Source: Orychophragmus violaceus (lineage: Eukaryota > Streptophyta > Magnoliopsida > Brassicales > Brassicaceae). From it: a stretch of DNA of 64,000 nt. The position numbers and the translations under genes are program-made. Below the pieces are notes generated by a model. It saw nothing but the letters and a program-made list of their open reading frames with translations, was not told where the DNA came from and searched no databases. This document shows, piece after piece, positions 9,757 to 19,851 of this stretch (positions are counted from its first letter, which is position 1; each line of letters opens with the position of its first letter). The stretch is taken from positions 4,774,001-4,838,000 of the forward strand of contig CM058234.1 of the NCBI GenBank assembly GCA_030180135.1. Direction: 5' to 3'.

Positions 9757-11492
9757 ATACTCCTACTATCTTTTAACATTTTATTGTTTTAAATAAAAAA
9801 TATATATTATTTTATAGCCAAAATTATAAATTTTTAGTTTTTTTTCAATTTCTTTAAAATAATAATTATTAATTTCGTACTTATTTTTAAAATTTATTAC
9901 AAAATAATTTTAATTATATTTTAATCTAAATATTTTCCAATTTATGATTTTATTTAAATATATTAATAATATATTTTAATATCTTCTTTTTGTTTGAAAT
10001 ATAATATAGAGTTTTATATTATAAAAAGATTACCAAAAACATTTTTTTAATTCTTTATTTCTTTTTAAAATAATTACTAAATTCATATTTATTTTTAAAA
10101 TTTATTAGAATAATTTAATTTCATTTTGATTTATAAAATAAACACAAAATCTTATATTTAAACCATTATAAACACATATTCATGTATTTTAACATAATAT
10201 TAATTTTAAAAAGTGAAATTATAAAATTAAATAAAATTAATATAAATTAATATTTAGTTTATAAAACATTTTCTTAAAAAATAAGAATACAAAAACTATA
10301 TTAATATATTAAAATTACTCAAATTTATATTTTTTGAATATATAGAACGTTATATTAAGGTTGATAATTTTTATGATTGCACTTTTTTGGCTCGTTGTTG
10401 CATCAAATTGCAAAATATTTAATCATTATAAGAACGAATTGAAAAATAAACTAGACAATTTTAAAATGAACTTTGCAATATACTAATTTATGTTAATTGA
10501 TATATTTTTAGTTTAATCAAAATACTAAAATTATTCAATACTTATGTATTCAAATATATATGTGTCAAATTGTAGTTGATGTTATTATAAATACATTTTT
10601 AACGGGTTGTACAATTAAATTGGAAATTATGTATACCATTACAAAATGTATAGACTAATCAATTTCAATTGTAAAATATTAAATCGAACTTTGCTCACTG
10701 AAAATATTAAAAAGAGAAATTAACCAAATTAATTTATATAAACTTTAAAAAATTTAACCGATGCAAAGATATAAACGGATTGTTCTATATATACATTCAT
10801 AATTATTTAATTATTAAATATCTAAAACGCAAAAAATTTTGATTTCTAAGTAAATGTTGCTTATAAAAATTATTTTAGGTAAATGCAATAAAGATTAAAT
10901 TTATTATCACATAATTTATACATGGTTGCATTCATAAAAATAAAAATATAAAATTATTTCTAAAACCAAGATCTTACTTTAAAACGCGGATTATAATGAA
11001 AAATCGTCATTTTAATCTTTTATTTTTATGTTGTATATTCTTCTAAATAACATACAATTCCTTTTTGTAAAAAAAAAAAATCTAAATTATCAACTCACGT
11101 TTTATAATACGGGTTAAATAATTATAAACAAAATTATATTAGATAATTAAAAAATCTAAATTATTAACAATAAAATAATAATTTAAATTTGTAATGAATA
11201 ATATATGTCAAAATGTAGTATAAACTTTATTATATATGACTTATCTGAAAACAGTCTTTCTTATCATGTTACATGAGATGCACATTTATATAAGTACATT
11301 AAACTTTATGATCAATCCATGCCTAATTTTGCTTATTGATAAAGACTGCAAATCTCATATTCGGTTTGAATCTAATATTCAAATATATCATACATACATA
11401 ATATATTTTATATATACAGAAAAAATGTGAATGTGTATAAATATGTACTGCACTCATACCTATCATGGACGGACGTTGGAAGAGTAAGTAAC
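9757..11492. other. AT-rich intergenic DNA, no gene seen
   Basis: Very AT-rich sequence with no supported coding region. Short open frames (for example 11236-11430) have no codon bias or recognisable motif. Confidence 0.6.
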
Positions 11493-12008
11493 TGTAAGAT
11501 CGTAACTCGGTCTATCCAAAGATAGCAAGAGTTTTAGGTTAGATATTTAGGGATTCTAAAAGAAGAATTAATGAACACGGTGAGAGTTAGGAAATTAGGG
11601 TTTATAACCGGTGTTTCCGAGATGGAAGCCGGTAAAAGAGAATTGAATAAGTCGCCGGAGAGATTTTAGGTTAAATCTCGCTCTAAAGTCTCTCAGGCTC
11701 AAAATTTTATGAAAAGCGTGTTTATTGAATGAATATCGAGTTTTCTTATATAGGGTTACAAGTCGGTTTATAAATAAGGGAAATATCTAAACAATAAGAT
11801 TTTCTACTATCCCGCTTTTATCGAGATATGGAATATTTCCATAGTTGGCGCCGCCTTGATCCCCTTCCTAACCCTATGCAAGCCGGTTGCCTTAAGTCCG
11901 GTTTAACCTAAGTTTTACCGTCTTGGGCCTTTTACCGACTTTCCATTATGGGCCGACCTACAATCACGAACAGGCCTTTTCAGGAAAGTGCTAAACTTGA
12001 CTCTAACA
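11493..12008 (-). mobile_element. Solo LTR of a Tat-type element
   Basis: 516 bp. On the minus strand it begins TGTTAGAGTCAAG and ends in ...TCTTACA, like the LTRs of Tat1 and Tat2. It shares their internal words (for example GCCGGTTTAAC-like, a TATA word before AGGG-type sequence, and CCGGCTTCCATCTCGG). Exact target duplication GTAAC lies at 11488-11492 and 12009-12013. A lone LTR with intact duplication is what LTR-LTR recombination leaves. Confidence 0.88.
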
Positions 12009-12089
12009 GTAACTAGAAGAGTAAGTAATGTTGCCAAATTGGAAATGCCAAAAATGAATGTATGTACCACCTCCTCTCTTTGATTGCGA

Positions 12090-12390
12090 CTTTACCTGAC
12101 TACTACACCAAACCTTACACACCAAGAGGTTTTGTTTTCTCACGATAAAATGTCTTCTCCCACTTCAGTTGACGAATGCTGCATTTGTTTTGGATTGCAA
12201 TAATCTTATTACTATGATGGATAAACTTATGGATTGTCGTCACTTTATTCAGAATTGGAAGACTTTACATTGCTTAGGTCTCATTTCCTACTTTTAGTAT
12301 TAAACTTAACAATAGGCGTGATAATATATGTGCTGATTGTTTATCTAAAAACGTAAAATCACAAAAAAATTAGCTTTTCTCTCGTGTAAG
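12090..12390 (+). pseudogene. Degenerate LINE RNase H remnant
   Basis: Conceptual translation, with breaks, gives DCNNLITMMDKLMD followed by NNRRDNICADCLSKN. This corresponds to the last part of LINE RNase H-like domains (D-x-x-x-L and N-x-R-AD-x-L-x-K motifs). It contains stops and is not a gene. It is distinct from the better-preserved copy at 2248. Confidence 0.5.
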
Positions 12391-12998
12391 TATGCCAATC
12401 TTTAACTGACTCATTCAAAAATGTTATGTGCCGCAAATTTAATAAAAATAATTGTTTTATGTAAAAAATAAATTTACACAATCATATATCCCATGTTCAT
12501 CTTTTATGCATATTGTGTAGCTGTTAGTTCTGGTTTTTCTAATCGGAAGATGTGATGGTAAAGCTATAAAAAGCTAATGTTTTTGCTCCAATGGGAATAC
12601 AGTATGTTGAATGTTTGAATTCGTTGGCATGATTTCATGTGCTGCAAATCTTACTATCAGTCTGAGATTATTTAACAGTTAAACCTATAATTACCTTAGA
12701 AGCTTAACTAAAAGATTGTTAAAATCAAAATACATAAGGGATTCATATAAGCTAAATCGGAACTTTTATAGAAAGTTAGTTGACTAACTTCGTAAACGTT
12801 TAGTTGTCACTGTTGAGATTGAACATGAAGGATTGACTAATCAAATAATCATATGATTAAGCTATGATTTTGCGACGAAAATGTATTTTGTATTTGGGCT
12901 CAATTAATTAAGCAGAAGTTGATTTTCTGTTCGGACCATTGTCTGAAACAATATATAGTAATACCACGGCTCTCGAGCGGGATCCACTTGTTTATTGT

Positions 12999-13056
12999 GT
13001 CCCTAGTTTACTTTTTTTTTTTTTTTTTTTTTTTGCCAACGTCCCTAGTTTACTTT
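12999..13056 (-). mobile_element. Micro-insertion with 16-bp target duplication
   Basis: A direct repeat of 16 bp (GTCCCTAGTTTACTTT at 12999-13014 and 13041-13056) flanks a run of about 20 T plus GCCAAC. On the minus strand that is GTTGGC plus poly(A), the tip of a non-LTR element. Confidence 0.65.
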
Positions 13057-13830
13057 CTATCCCCGAAACACCATTTTAATTTTTTTTAAATATAATACTA
13101 CTGTTTTTAAAAATCACTCATTACTCTGAAAAATTAAACACGTGTAAAAGACACTAGTAGTATTAGTAGTTAATCAACTGTTCGATTATGATCAACATAA
13201 ATGTTGTCCTAATTATCAAAATTTTCTTTTCAAATTTAGCATCGGTTATATGAGTTTCATCTCTCGATTTCCACCAGTGTGTAGAGCCGCTACATGTACA
13301 ACAGGTCAACTGCACATGTTTAAAAATATGTTAAAACATTATTAAACTAAACCGGACATAAAAAGCCAACAAGCTTACTATAAACCGGTTATATATATGA
13401 GTATTTGATTTGTTATCAATACAAGCTCACACTATCAAGGCAGTTAAGTGATCAAAACCATTATTGGGATTTTATGGGATTATTATTGTGATTTTTTTTT
13501 TTAATTCGATTTAACAAGCCAGCAAAACTATTTACATTTTTCAAAATTTTTATTATAAGTAACATTTTTGTTCACACCGAATCGAGGGACGTGAAAAGTC
13601 AGAAGCTGATATAACTCCCATTTATTGCATTAACTACTGATAATCATAATAATATACTACGCATTATTGATTTTATTTTCAACTTATTTTATTGAACAAT
13701 AAAAAATAAAATAAAATGAGGTCAGAGACAGCAGGCTGGTCCTGCGGGAGAATAAATCAAATCTACCAATTGGATGCCGTTATCTGGTACGCCCAATAAA
13801 TTTTATACTATACAATAATTACATTTCTTA

Positions 13831-13872
13831 ATTGTTAAAAATTGTTGAACAAAAAAAAAATTGTTAAAAATT
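13831..13872 (+). mobile_element. Micro-insertion with 13-bp target duplication
   Basis: ATTGTTAAAAATT occurs at 13831-13843 and 13860-13872 and flanks GTTGAAC plus about 9 A. It has the same design as the other two micro-insertions, here on the plus strand. Confidence 0.6.
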
Positions 13873-14420
13873 ACATATTAAAAATTATAATCAGGAGAAA
13901 TTAAAAAGTCTCGGATAAAGCCCAAAAGGCCCAACTAATATCCATTGGGATCCAGCAATAAAGAAGGAAAAAATTGTACCGATGCTTATTTTAAAACCGC
14001 ACCGTACAATAACCAAAATTGGTTTCTCTCTATAACAGTGCATTGTTTATTTAACAGACGCACTCCACAGCAGACGTTGCTTTCGTCCTACTCTTAAATG
14101 GCTATGGAGTAAACCTTTTTTCTCAGAGAAAGAAAGATAAGTCTCTCTTACAAAACAACAATACCTTCTTCTGGAAGTTCTGTAAGAGAGAAACAAATTT
14201 CAATTCAGACTCTTTGACCGCCATTGATTAACCTTCTTCGAGTTAATTTCTCTACCTGTTTTCGCCGCGAGATGCTCACTAACTGACAAAAATCAAATCT
14301 TTATCTACTCAAGACTCTCTGGGATTATCTTTCCGAGATTCGATTCCAAACCCACAAACGGATTTTTTTTCTGAATTTGGTTTCGGGTATTGGCTTGAGA
14401 CGGTGTTGTTGTTTGGGTTT

Positions 14421-17400
14421 ATGGATTTGACTGGTGGATTCGGAGACGGTGGGCCGTGCCGGGAAGAAACAGGTCTTGAATCGCTTCATCTCGGCGGCAA
14501 CGAATTTCGAAAACTGGCGACTCTACCTCCGGAGAACGCCGGTGGGTTCACGGCGTTGCTTGAGCTTCCGCCTACACAAGCCGTGGAGCTTCTCCATTTC
14601 ACTGATTCTTCGTCTTCTAAAGCAGCGGCTGTCGCCGGAATCGGTGTAGATATCGCTCCACCGCTTAACTCTTTCGGGTCATTGACTTTTCCTTCTAACT
14701 CAGTCCTCATGGAGCGAGCAGCTCGTTTCTCGGTGATTGCCACTGATCAGCAACAAAACGGAAATGTCTCCGGTGAGACTCCGACGAGCTCTGTACCTTC
14801 CAACTCCAGCGCAAATCTGGACGCAGTCAAGACCGAGCCTGCTGAGAATCAGAGCCCGTGTCCTAGTCAGAACAATCGATCTGGCAAGAGGAAAGATTTC
14901 GACAAGAAGGTAAGACAAGACACAAAATTGTTATTTTTTCTTACATTCGATCCAAGCCAGTGGTTGATGAATATCCCTAAATTTGTAGGTTAAAAGCTCG
15001 ACAAAGAAGAACAAAAGCTCTGAAGAGAACGAGAAGCTGCCATATGTTCATGTTAGAGCTCGCCGTGGTCAAGCAACAGATAGCCATAGCTTAGCAGAAA
15101 GAGTAACTTCACATCTCACAAATTTCTCATTTTTTTTCGTTTTGGTCTTAATCAGTTGATTGATTAATTGCTAATTTTGGATTATAGGCAAGAAGGGAGA
15201 AGATTAATGCACGAATGAAGCTACTACAAGAACTGGTCCCAGGCTGTGATAAGGTTTGTCTCTATGATATTGACTTGTAATCAATATACTAATTAATCAT
15301 TAGGTCTTCATTTTGAGCTTAACGACAGAATATTTCCTTAATTGATTCACTCTAAAAGTAAGAATAAAGTATAATTTCGATGATTTAGTGGACTGCTTAA
15401 TTGCTTTCTGGTGTGCTAAAGTGGCCAGTTGGGTAATTGTGCAATGCCCTAAAGATCTTAACTTTATTATTTCCGTGTGGGGAGAAACTATCTTCAAAGG
15501 GTACACTTAGCTTTAAGGTTAAACTAGTGATTGGAGATGGCTTTTATCGAATTCTTTTTTCCTCTTTTCAAAACGTGTTCATTGAGCTTGATGGATTAGT
15601 ACTTAGGAAGTGGGGATGCTAGCTGTAATGTACCATTAAGGTATTGGGTTTAGGGGACAGATTTTGGTGGAAAGATCAAGATCAAAGTGTGTGTTTGGGG
15701 TCCATCTTTTGATGATAAGTGGGGGAAAAAAGTTGCAAACTTTCAATGGAAGGTGAGGAAAGGGTAGTATCGTCTCTAACACGTTCGGTATCTATCATGG
15801 AAAAAAAGACAACGACTTCTTAGAAGGACGATTAAAGCAAAGCAAAAATTGATATTGCTTTTGAGTCCCACATACCTAATTAGTTGGAAACATGGATGTG
15901 ACACTCCCCACAGACAACTAATTTTAATCAATTCATCCCTGATGTTAGAAGTTAGCAGCAATTATTGGTGAGATTGATAGAGATGATGACAGTGTTTGTA
16001 TAAAATTTGTTTTTTTATTGGTGAGCTGTGATGACTTGATTGATTGTTCCATGAACCACTAAAGTTTCTTTGTGATTGGACATGCCATCTGTGTTTAGCT
16101 TGGTGTATTCTCTTTGAAATATTGAGTAACCTAAACACATAGGTAGCTGCTTAGGAAGATTCTTGTTGATGTGTAATCCTAAGCTTACCAGAAAGTCTTT
16201 GCACTGCAGATTCAAGGTACCGCGTTGGTGCTGGATGAAATCATTAACCATGTCCAGTCTTTACAACGTCAAGTGGAGGTAAGACTTTCCGTGGTCCATT
16301 TTTGGTTCTTTATACACCTATATATTGTACAATAGCCTTTAAAAGACACAGTCCAAAGGTCAACTCAAAACAGTCTGGAAATGAATAGAATTGTGTACTA
16401 CAGTCTCATCAAAGTTTAACTTGTTTTCCCACAGATGTTATCAATGAGACTTGCTGCGGTAAATCCCCGAATCGATTTCAATCTCGACACCATATTGGCT
16501 TCAGAGGTACATATCTAATCTCACACAATACTTAAGGTCCTTTTGATTACTCATTTGAGTAAACCATACCTCATTGAGTAGCTTCTAGTTTATATCACAA
16601 AAAGAGAAAACTTTTGGGTATTTATTGGTACAAACATTAGTTTAGACCATTTTAGCACAAGGCCTAGGAAGATCAATGTCTAGTCTTCGACCACCTTTGG
16701 GTCATAACTCGGACCACCTTTGTTCTGTAAACATTTCTGTGCCTTCTGTGACTTATGTCGGATGTGTTTATTGATGAGCTTTGATGATTTAAAAGATTTA
16801 TCCCTCAACAATTTATGCGGGTCTCTTCCAACATCTTGTTGTTTCAAAGTTTTTCTTTTCACCTATCTAATCTCATAATCACTCGTGGATTCTATCTTCT
16901 CATCAAAAATCTTTTGGACCAAAGTTAATAAATGCTATCTCTTTCTTCTTACAGCTTGTAGATATACATACCAATAAATAGGCAGGGTCCCTCTCATTAA
17001 GCCTTGTTCTTTTAGGATAATAATAACACAGCAGCAACAATTGACTTCTTTGACTAGATCAAGATCTCTATGAATGAATGATCCCTGAGCTGATATCTTT
17101 TCCTGTTTTGGCTCCTTTTTTTTACAGAACGGTTCTTTAATCGATGGGAGCTTTAACGGTACAGCAATGCAGCTTGCTTGGCCTCATCAAATCGTTGAAA
17201 CCGAACAATCCTATCATAATCGGCAACTGCAACCACCACCACCGCAACAATGGCCATTGGATGGATTGAACCAGCCGGCTTGGGGAAGAGAAGAGGGTCA
17301 AGATCATGGCAATGACCACAACAGTTTGATGGTGGTTTCTGAAAACATAATGGTGGGTTCTGCTAATTTGCACCCAAATCAGGTCAAAATGGAGTTGTAA
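14421..17400 (+). CDS. bHLH60: bHLH transcription factor, bHLH60/bHLH48 type
   Basis: Six exons with GT-AG introns and matching phase: 14421-14909, 14989-15102, 15188-15253, 16210-16278, 16435-16506, 17128-17400, giving 360 residues. The start ATG at 14421 is chosen because MDLTGGFG opens the Arabidopsis homologues, as I recall them. The basic region (about 182-206) contains H196, E200 and R204 (H-x3-E-R-x-R-R), the pattern of E/G-box binders. Helix 1 and the loop end at GCDK (223); helix 2 follows from residue 224 (IQGTALVLDEIINHVQ) into exon 5. The N-terminus has a Ser-rich tract and the C-terminus a short proline run. In Arabidopsis this pair regulates flowering and hypocotyl growth in the nucleus. 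bHLH60 is preferred over bHLH48 because ZRK genes and a U2 gene are nearby and because of the intron 3 cassette. No break was seen. Confidence 0.88.
15654..15752 (+). other. Candidate cassette exon in intron 3 of the bHLH gene
   Basis: A 99-nt stretch bounded by TTTAG on the left and AAG/GTGAGG on the right is open for exactly 33 codons in the phase of the flanking exons. It begins GTDFGGKIKIKVC. Inclusion would insert 33 residues between GCDK and IQGT, in the loop of the HLH domain. From memory, an annotated Arabidopsis bHLH60 protein model carries a similar GTDFGGKIQIKVC stretch at the same place. Splicing is not proven. Confidence 0.5.
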
Positions 17401-17639
17401 GTTTGGGTGGAAACAGTAGATTATGAATGTGTATATACATATTGTATAAGATCGTCTCTCTTGGTTTATAATTAAAAATATATAAGAATTAGCTTATCTG
17501 TTAAGAAGGTATCAGTCATTTGATCAGAGAGATCAAACTGGTATATGATTATTTTTTACTTTTACCAGATTTCCATAGTGTAGACATTTTAGAATATATG
17601 GCTCTGCTACTTGCTCAAGAATAATATGATCATTTTAAT

Positions 17640-18735
17640 CTCGGTGACAATGTTTGATTCCATGAAAGTCGATCAACTTCTCAATTTATCCAAAGTAAGC
17701 CCATGAGACATAAGTTATACTGTATGAAACTTTACAAGTGATGAGTTCTGTCCTGATTGTGACCCTGGAAGTGTCCTAGAAGAGCTTAACGACGAGGTAA
17801 CAAAATTCAAATCCTTATTTTTACTCTCAGCTCTTTTTTTTTTTTTTACTATACCATTTTGGCTTCGATTGGCAATACTGGTGGAATCGCCGAATGGTAG
17901 AAAATAAAATAAAGATGCGTAAATAATTTTAAATTTACTGAATAAAAGTTGTGGAATAAATTTTGTGTGATTGGATGGGTTTTGCAGAATGGCGGAATAT
18001 TAAAATTCCACAAATAATCTACATATAGTTCACTTTTCCACTTAATGACTTTTTCTTTGGCCTTGATTGGTAACCTGCGGAATGGCGGAATGGCGTTTAA
18101 AAACGCCATTCCGCAAGAATTTTGTCAATCAAAAAAATTCGCGGAATAGGAAAAAAAAAGCGAAAACGCAAAGTCTGCGTTTTCGCTTAAAAAAATACAA
18201 AGAAAAATTCATTAAGTGGAAAAGTGAACTATATGTAGATTATTTGTGGAATCTTAATATTCCGCCATTCCGCAAAACTCATCCAATCACACAAAACTTA
18301 TTCTACAATTTTTTTTCCAGCAAATTTTAAATTATTTCCGCAGCTTTATTTTATTTCCACCATTCCGTCATTCCACGAGTGTTACCAATCGAAGCCTTTG
18401 TATTTTTTTTTAAGCGAAAACGCAGATTTTGCGTTTTCGGGTTTTTTTTTTCTATTCCACAAATTTTCTTGATTGGCAAAATTCTTACGGATTCGCGTTT
18501 TTAAACACAATTCCGCCATTCCGCATGTTACCAATCAAAGCCTTTATTGTTTGTTTCTCACTAGAGCTAGCGATGATGAGCTTGAGGAACTGGATTCCCT
18601 TCTTACGTTTGGTATCATCAATTCCGAGACACAATATTGGGAAGGTGAAGCAGCAAGATGAGCAAATAGGTGCAGTTGTTATAAATGTAAGATATGAGCT
18701 TCTTATGGAAGTGTGGTCGTCTATGTGAGTGATGG
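17640..18735 (+). pseudogene. Exon-like remnant of an unidentified host gene
   Basis: Three exon-like pieces can be read: about 17650-17692 (MFDSMKVDQLLNLSK then a GTAAGC donor), about 17738-17796 (CPDCDPGSVLEELNDE then GTAAC), and from 18565, after CTCACTAG, a stretch containing DDELEELDSLLTFG and ETQYWEGEAAR then stop. The foldback cluster 17868-18542 lies in the second intron. The last about 170 bp (18607-18780) recur at 28995-29165, downstream of the ZRK gene. I do not recognise the family. Splice phases do not all agree, so it may be dead. Confidence 0.3.
17868..18542. repeat. Interleaved foldback elements (A-B-A'-B' order)
   Basis: Long inverted repeats with ends like GGCTTCGATTGG and GGCTTTGATTGGTAAC followed by GCGGAATGGCGGAAT words. 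Arm A (about 17868-18057) is inverted at about 18190-18398. Arm B (about 18058-18190) is inverted at about 18399-18542. B has its own inner palindrome (GCGTTTAAAAACGC; GCGAAAACGC...GCGTTTTCGC). A and B share terminal sequence and are clearly related. No transposase is present and no target duplication could be fixed. Confidence 0.65.
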
Positions 18736-18913
18736 AAAGCCAAAACATGTTGAGATATATATTTAGTGAAGCTCTTGTTACTACTGAAACAAACTGTCCT
18801 TTCCAAGTTATTATATGTGCTGTGTTAAGGATTTGATAAATATGCTCTTAAAATATACACACGATGAAGGTTAGAAACCCATGGACACAGTTTACGATGA
18901 AGGTTATAAAGCC

Positions 18914-19457
18914 TGTTAGAATCGGTATTAGCACCTTCCTAAAAAGGCCTATTCATGAGTTTAGGTCGGCCCAGAAGGGAAAGTCGGAAATAAAGCCCAA
19001 GGCGGTAAAACCTAGGTTAAACCGAACTCGGGCTAAACCGGCTTACGCTAGGGTTTGGAGGGTGACTAGTCCGAAGGCGCCGCGTAAGAAAGTCGGCAAA
19101 AGGAAATATTCCGTATCAAAGCGAAGCCGAGTTAAAAGGAAATATTCGTAATTATCTTTTACTTTCCTTATTATGATAAACCGACTTGTAACCCTATATA
19201 AGGGAACCCCGATATTCAATAAAGATCACGCTTTTCTTATTATTTTTCGGCCTTGAGAGACTTTTAGAGCGACTTTGACCTAAAATTCTCTACGGCGACT
19301 TTCATAACATTCTTTACCGGCTTCCACCTCGGAAACACCGGCTTTTAACCCTAAATTCCCAAATCTCACCGCGTTCTTAAATTCTTCTTTTAGAATCCCT
19401 AATTTACAAACCCTAAAACTCTTTCTATCTTCAGATAGACCGAGTTGAGATCTTACA
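18914..19457 (+). repeat. 5' LTR of Tat1
   Basis: 544 bp, TG...CA. A TATATAAG box at 19195-19202 probably starts the genomic RNA. Confidence 0.92.
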
Positions 19458-19459
19458 AT

Positions 19460-19477
19460 TGGCGCCGACTGTGGGGA
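19460..19477 (+). other. Primer-binding site of Tat1
   Basis: TGGCGCCGACTGTGGGGA begins two bases after the LTR. It has the usual complement to a tRNA CCA end; the tRNA was not identified by eye. Confidence 0.75.
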
Positions 19478-19503
19478 TTTCTAAGAGAAATTTCTGAAAC
19501 GAG

Positions 19504-19851
19504 ATGTCAGGGAATCATAAGGAGATCGATCAAGAAAACCCTAGGGTTGAGTTAAGCGTTCAAGATGAAAGTGATTACAACCAGAGTGATCAAGAAGACG
19601 ACGCGGCCAAAGGCGGCAAGCAGCCGCGAGACGCCGCCAAGACAAACAAAGCTCGAGATGGCGGCAAACATGCCCCGTCACTCAGCGAAACAGAAGCCCA
19701 AATCGAGCAGGACAAGGTCTTGGCCACTCTAATGGCCAAAATCGAGTCATAAAACGACCTGATCAAAACGTTCTCGGAGAAAATCGACCTGCTGCAGACA
19801 TAGCAAGCAAAATTCCTTTCTGGACAACAGTCAAGAAAACCCAGGAGAGAG
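19504..19851 (+). pseudogene. Tat1 gag N-terminus with two stops
   Basis: The frame starts MSGNHKEIDQENPR and matches the Tat2 gag start. It is cut by TAA at 19750-19752 (CAG-type codon in Tat2) and TAG at 19801-19803, both in frame with the following ORF. The region is Gln-, Lys- and Asp-rich and probably coiled coil. Without these two changes it would be continuous with 19852-22782. Confidence 0.8.

Larger units (their letters stand above)
12391..14420. other. Intergenic region, promoter and 5' UTR of the bHLH gene
   Basis: No gene. Two micro-insertions lie at 12999-13056 and 13831-13872. An AGGCCCA word (13927-13933), a site II-like motif common in plant promoters, sits about 490 bp upstream of the start codon. 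CT-rich leader sequence precedes the ATG at 14421. The transcription start cannot be fixed by eye. Confidence 0.4.

Noticed and set aside
11236..11430. 64-codon frame in AT-rich intergenic DNA
   Set aside because: Composition follows the AT-rich background and there is no motif or regulatory context.
18864..19151. 95-codon frame in the Tat1 LTR (and the matching 26850-27056)
   Set aside because: It is LTR sequence with no conservation as protein; the solo LTR copy does not keep it open.
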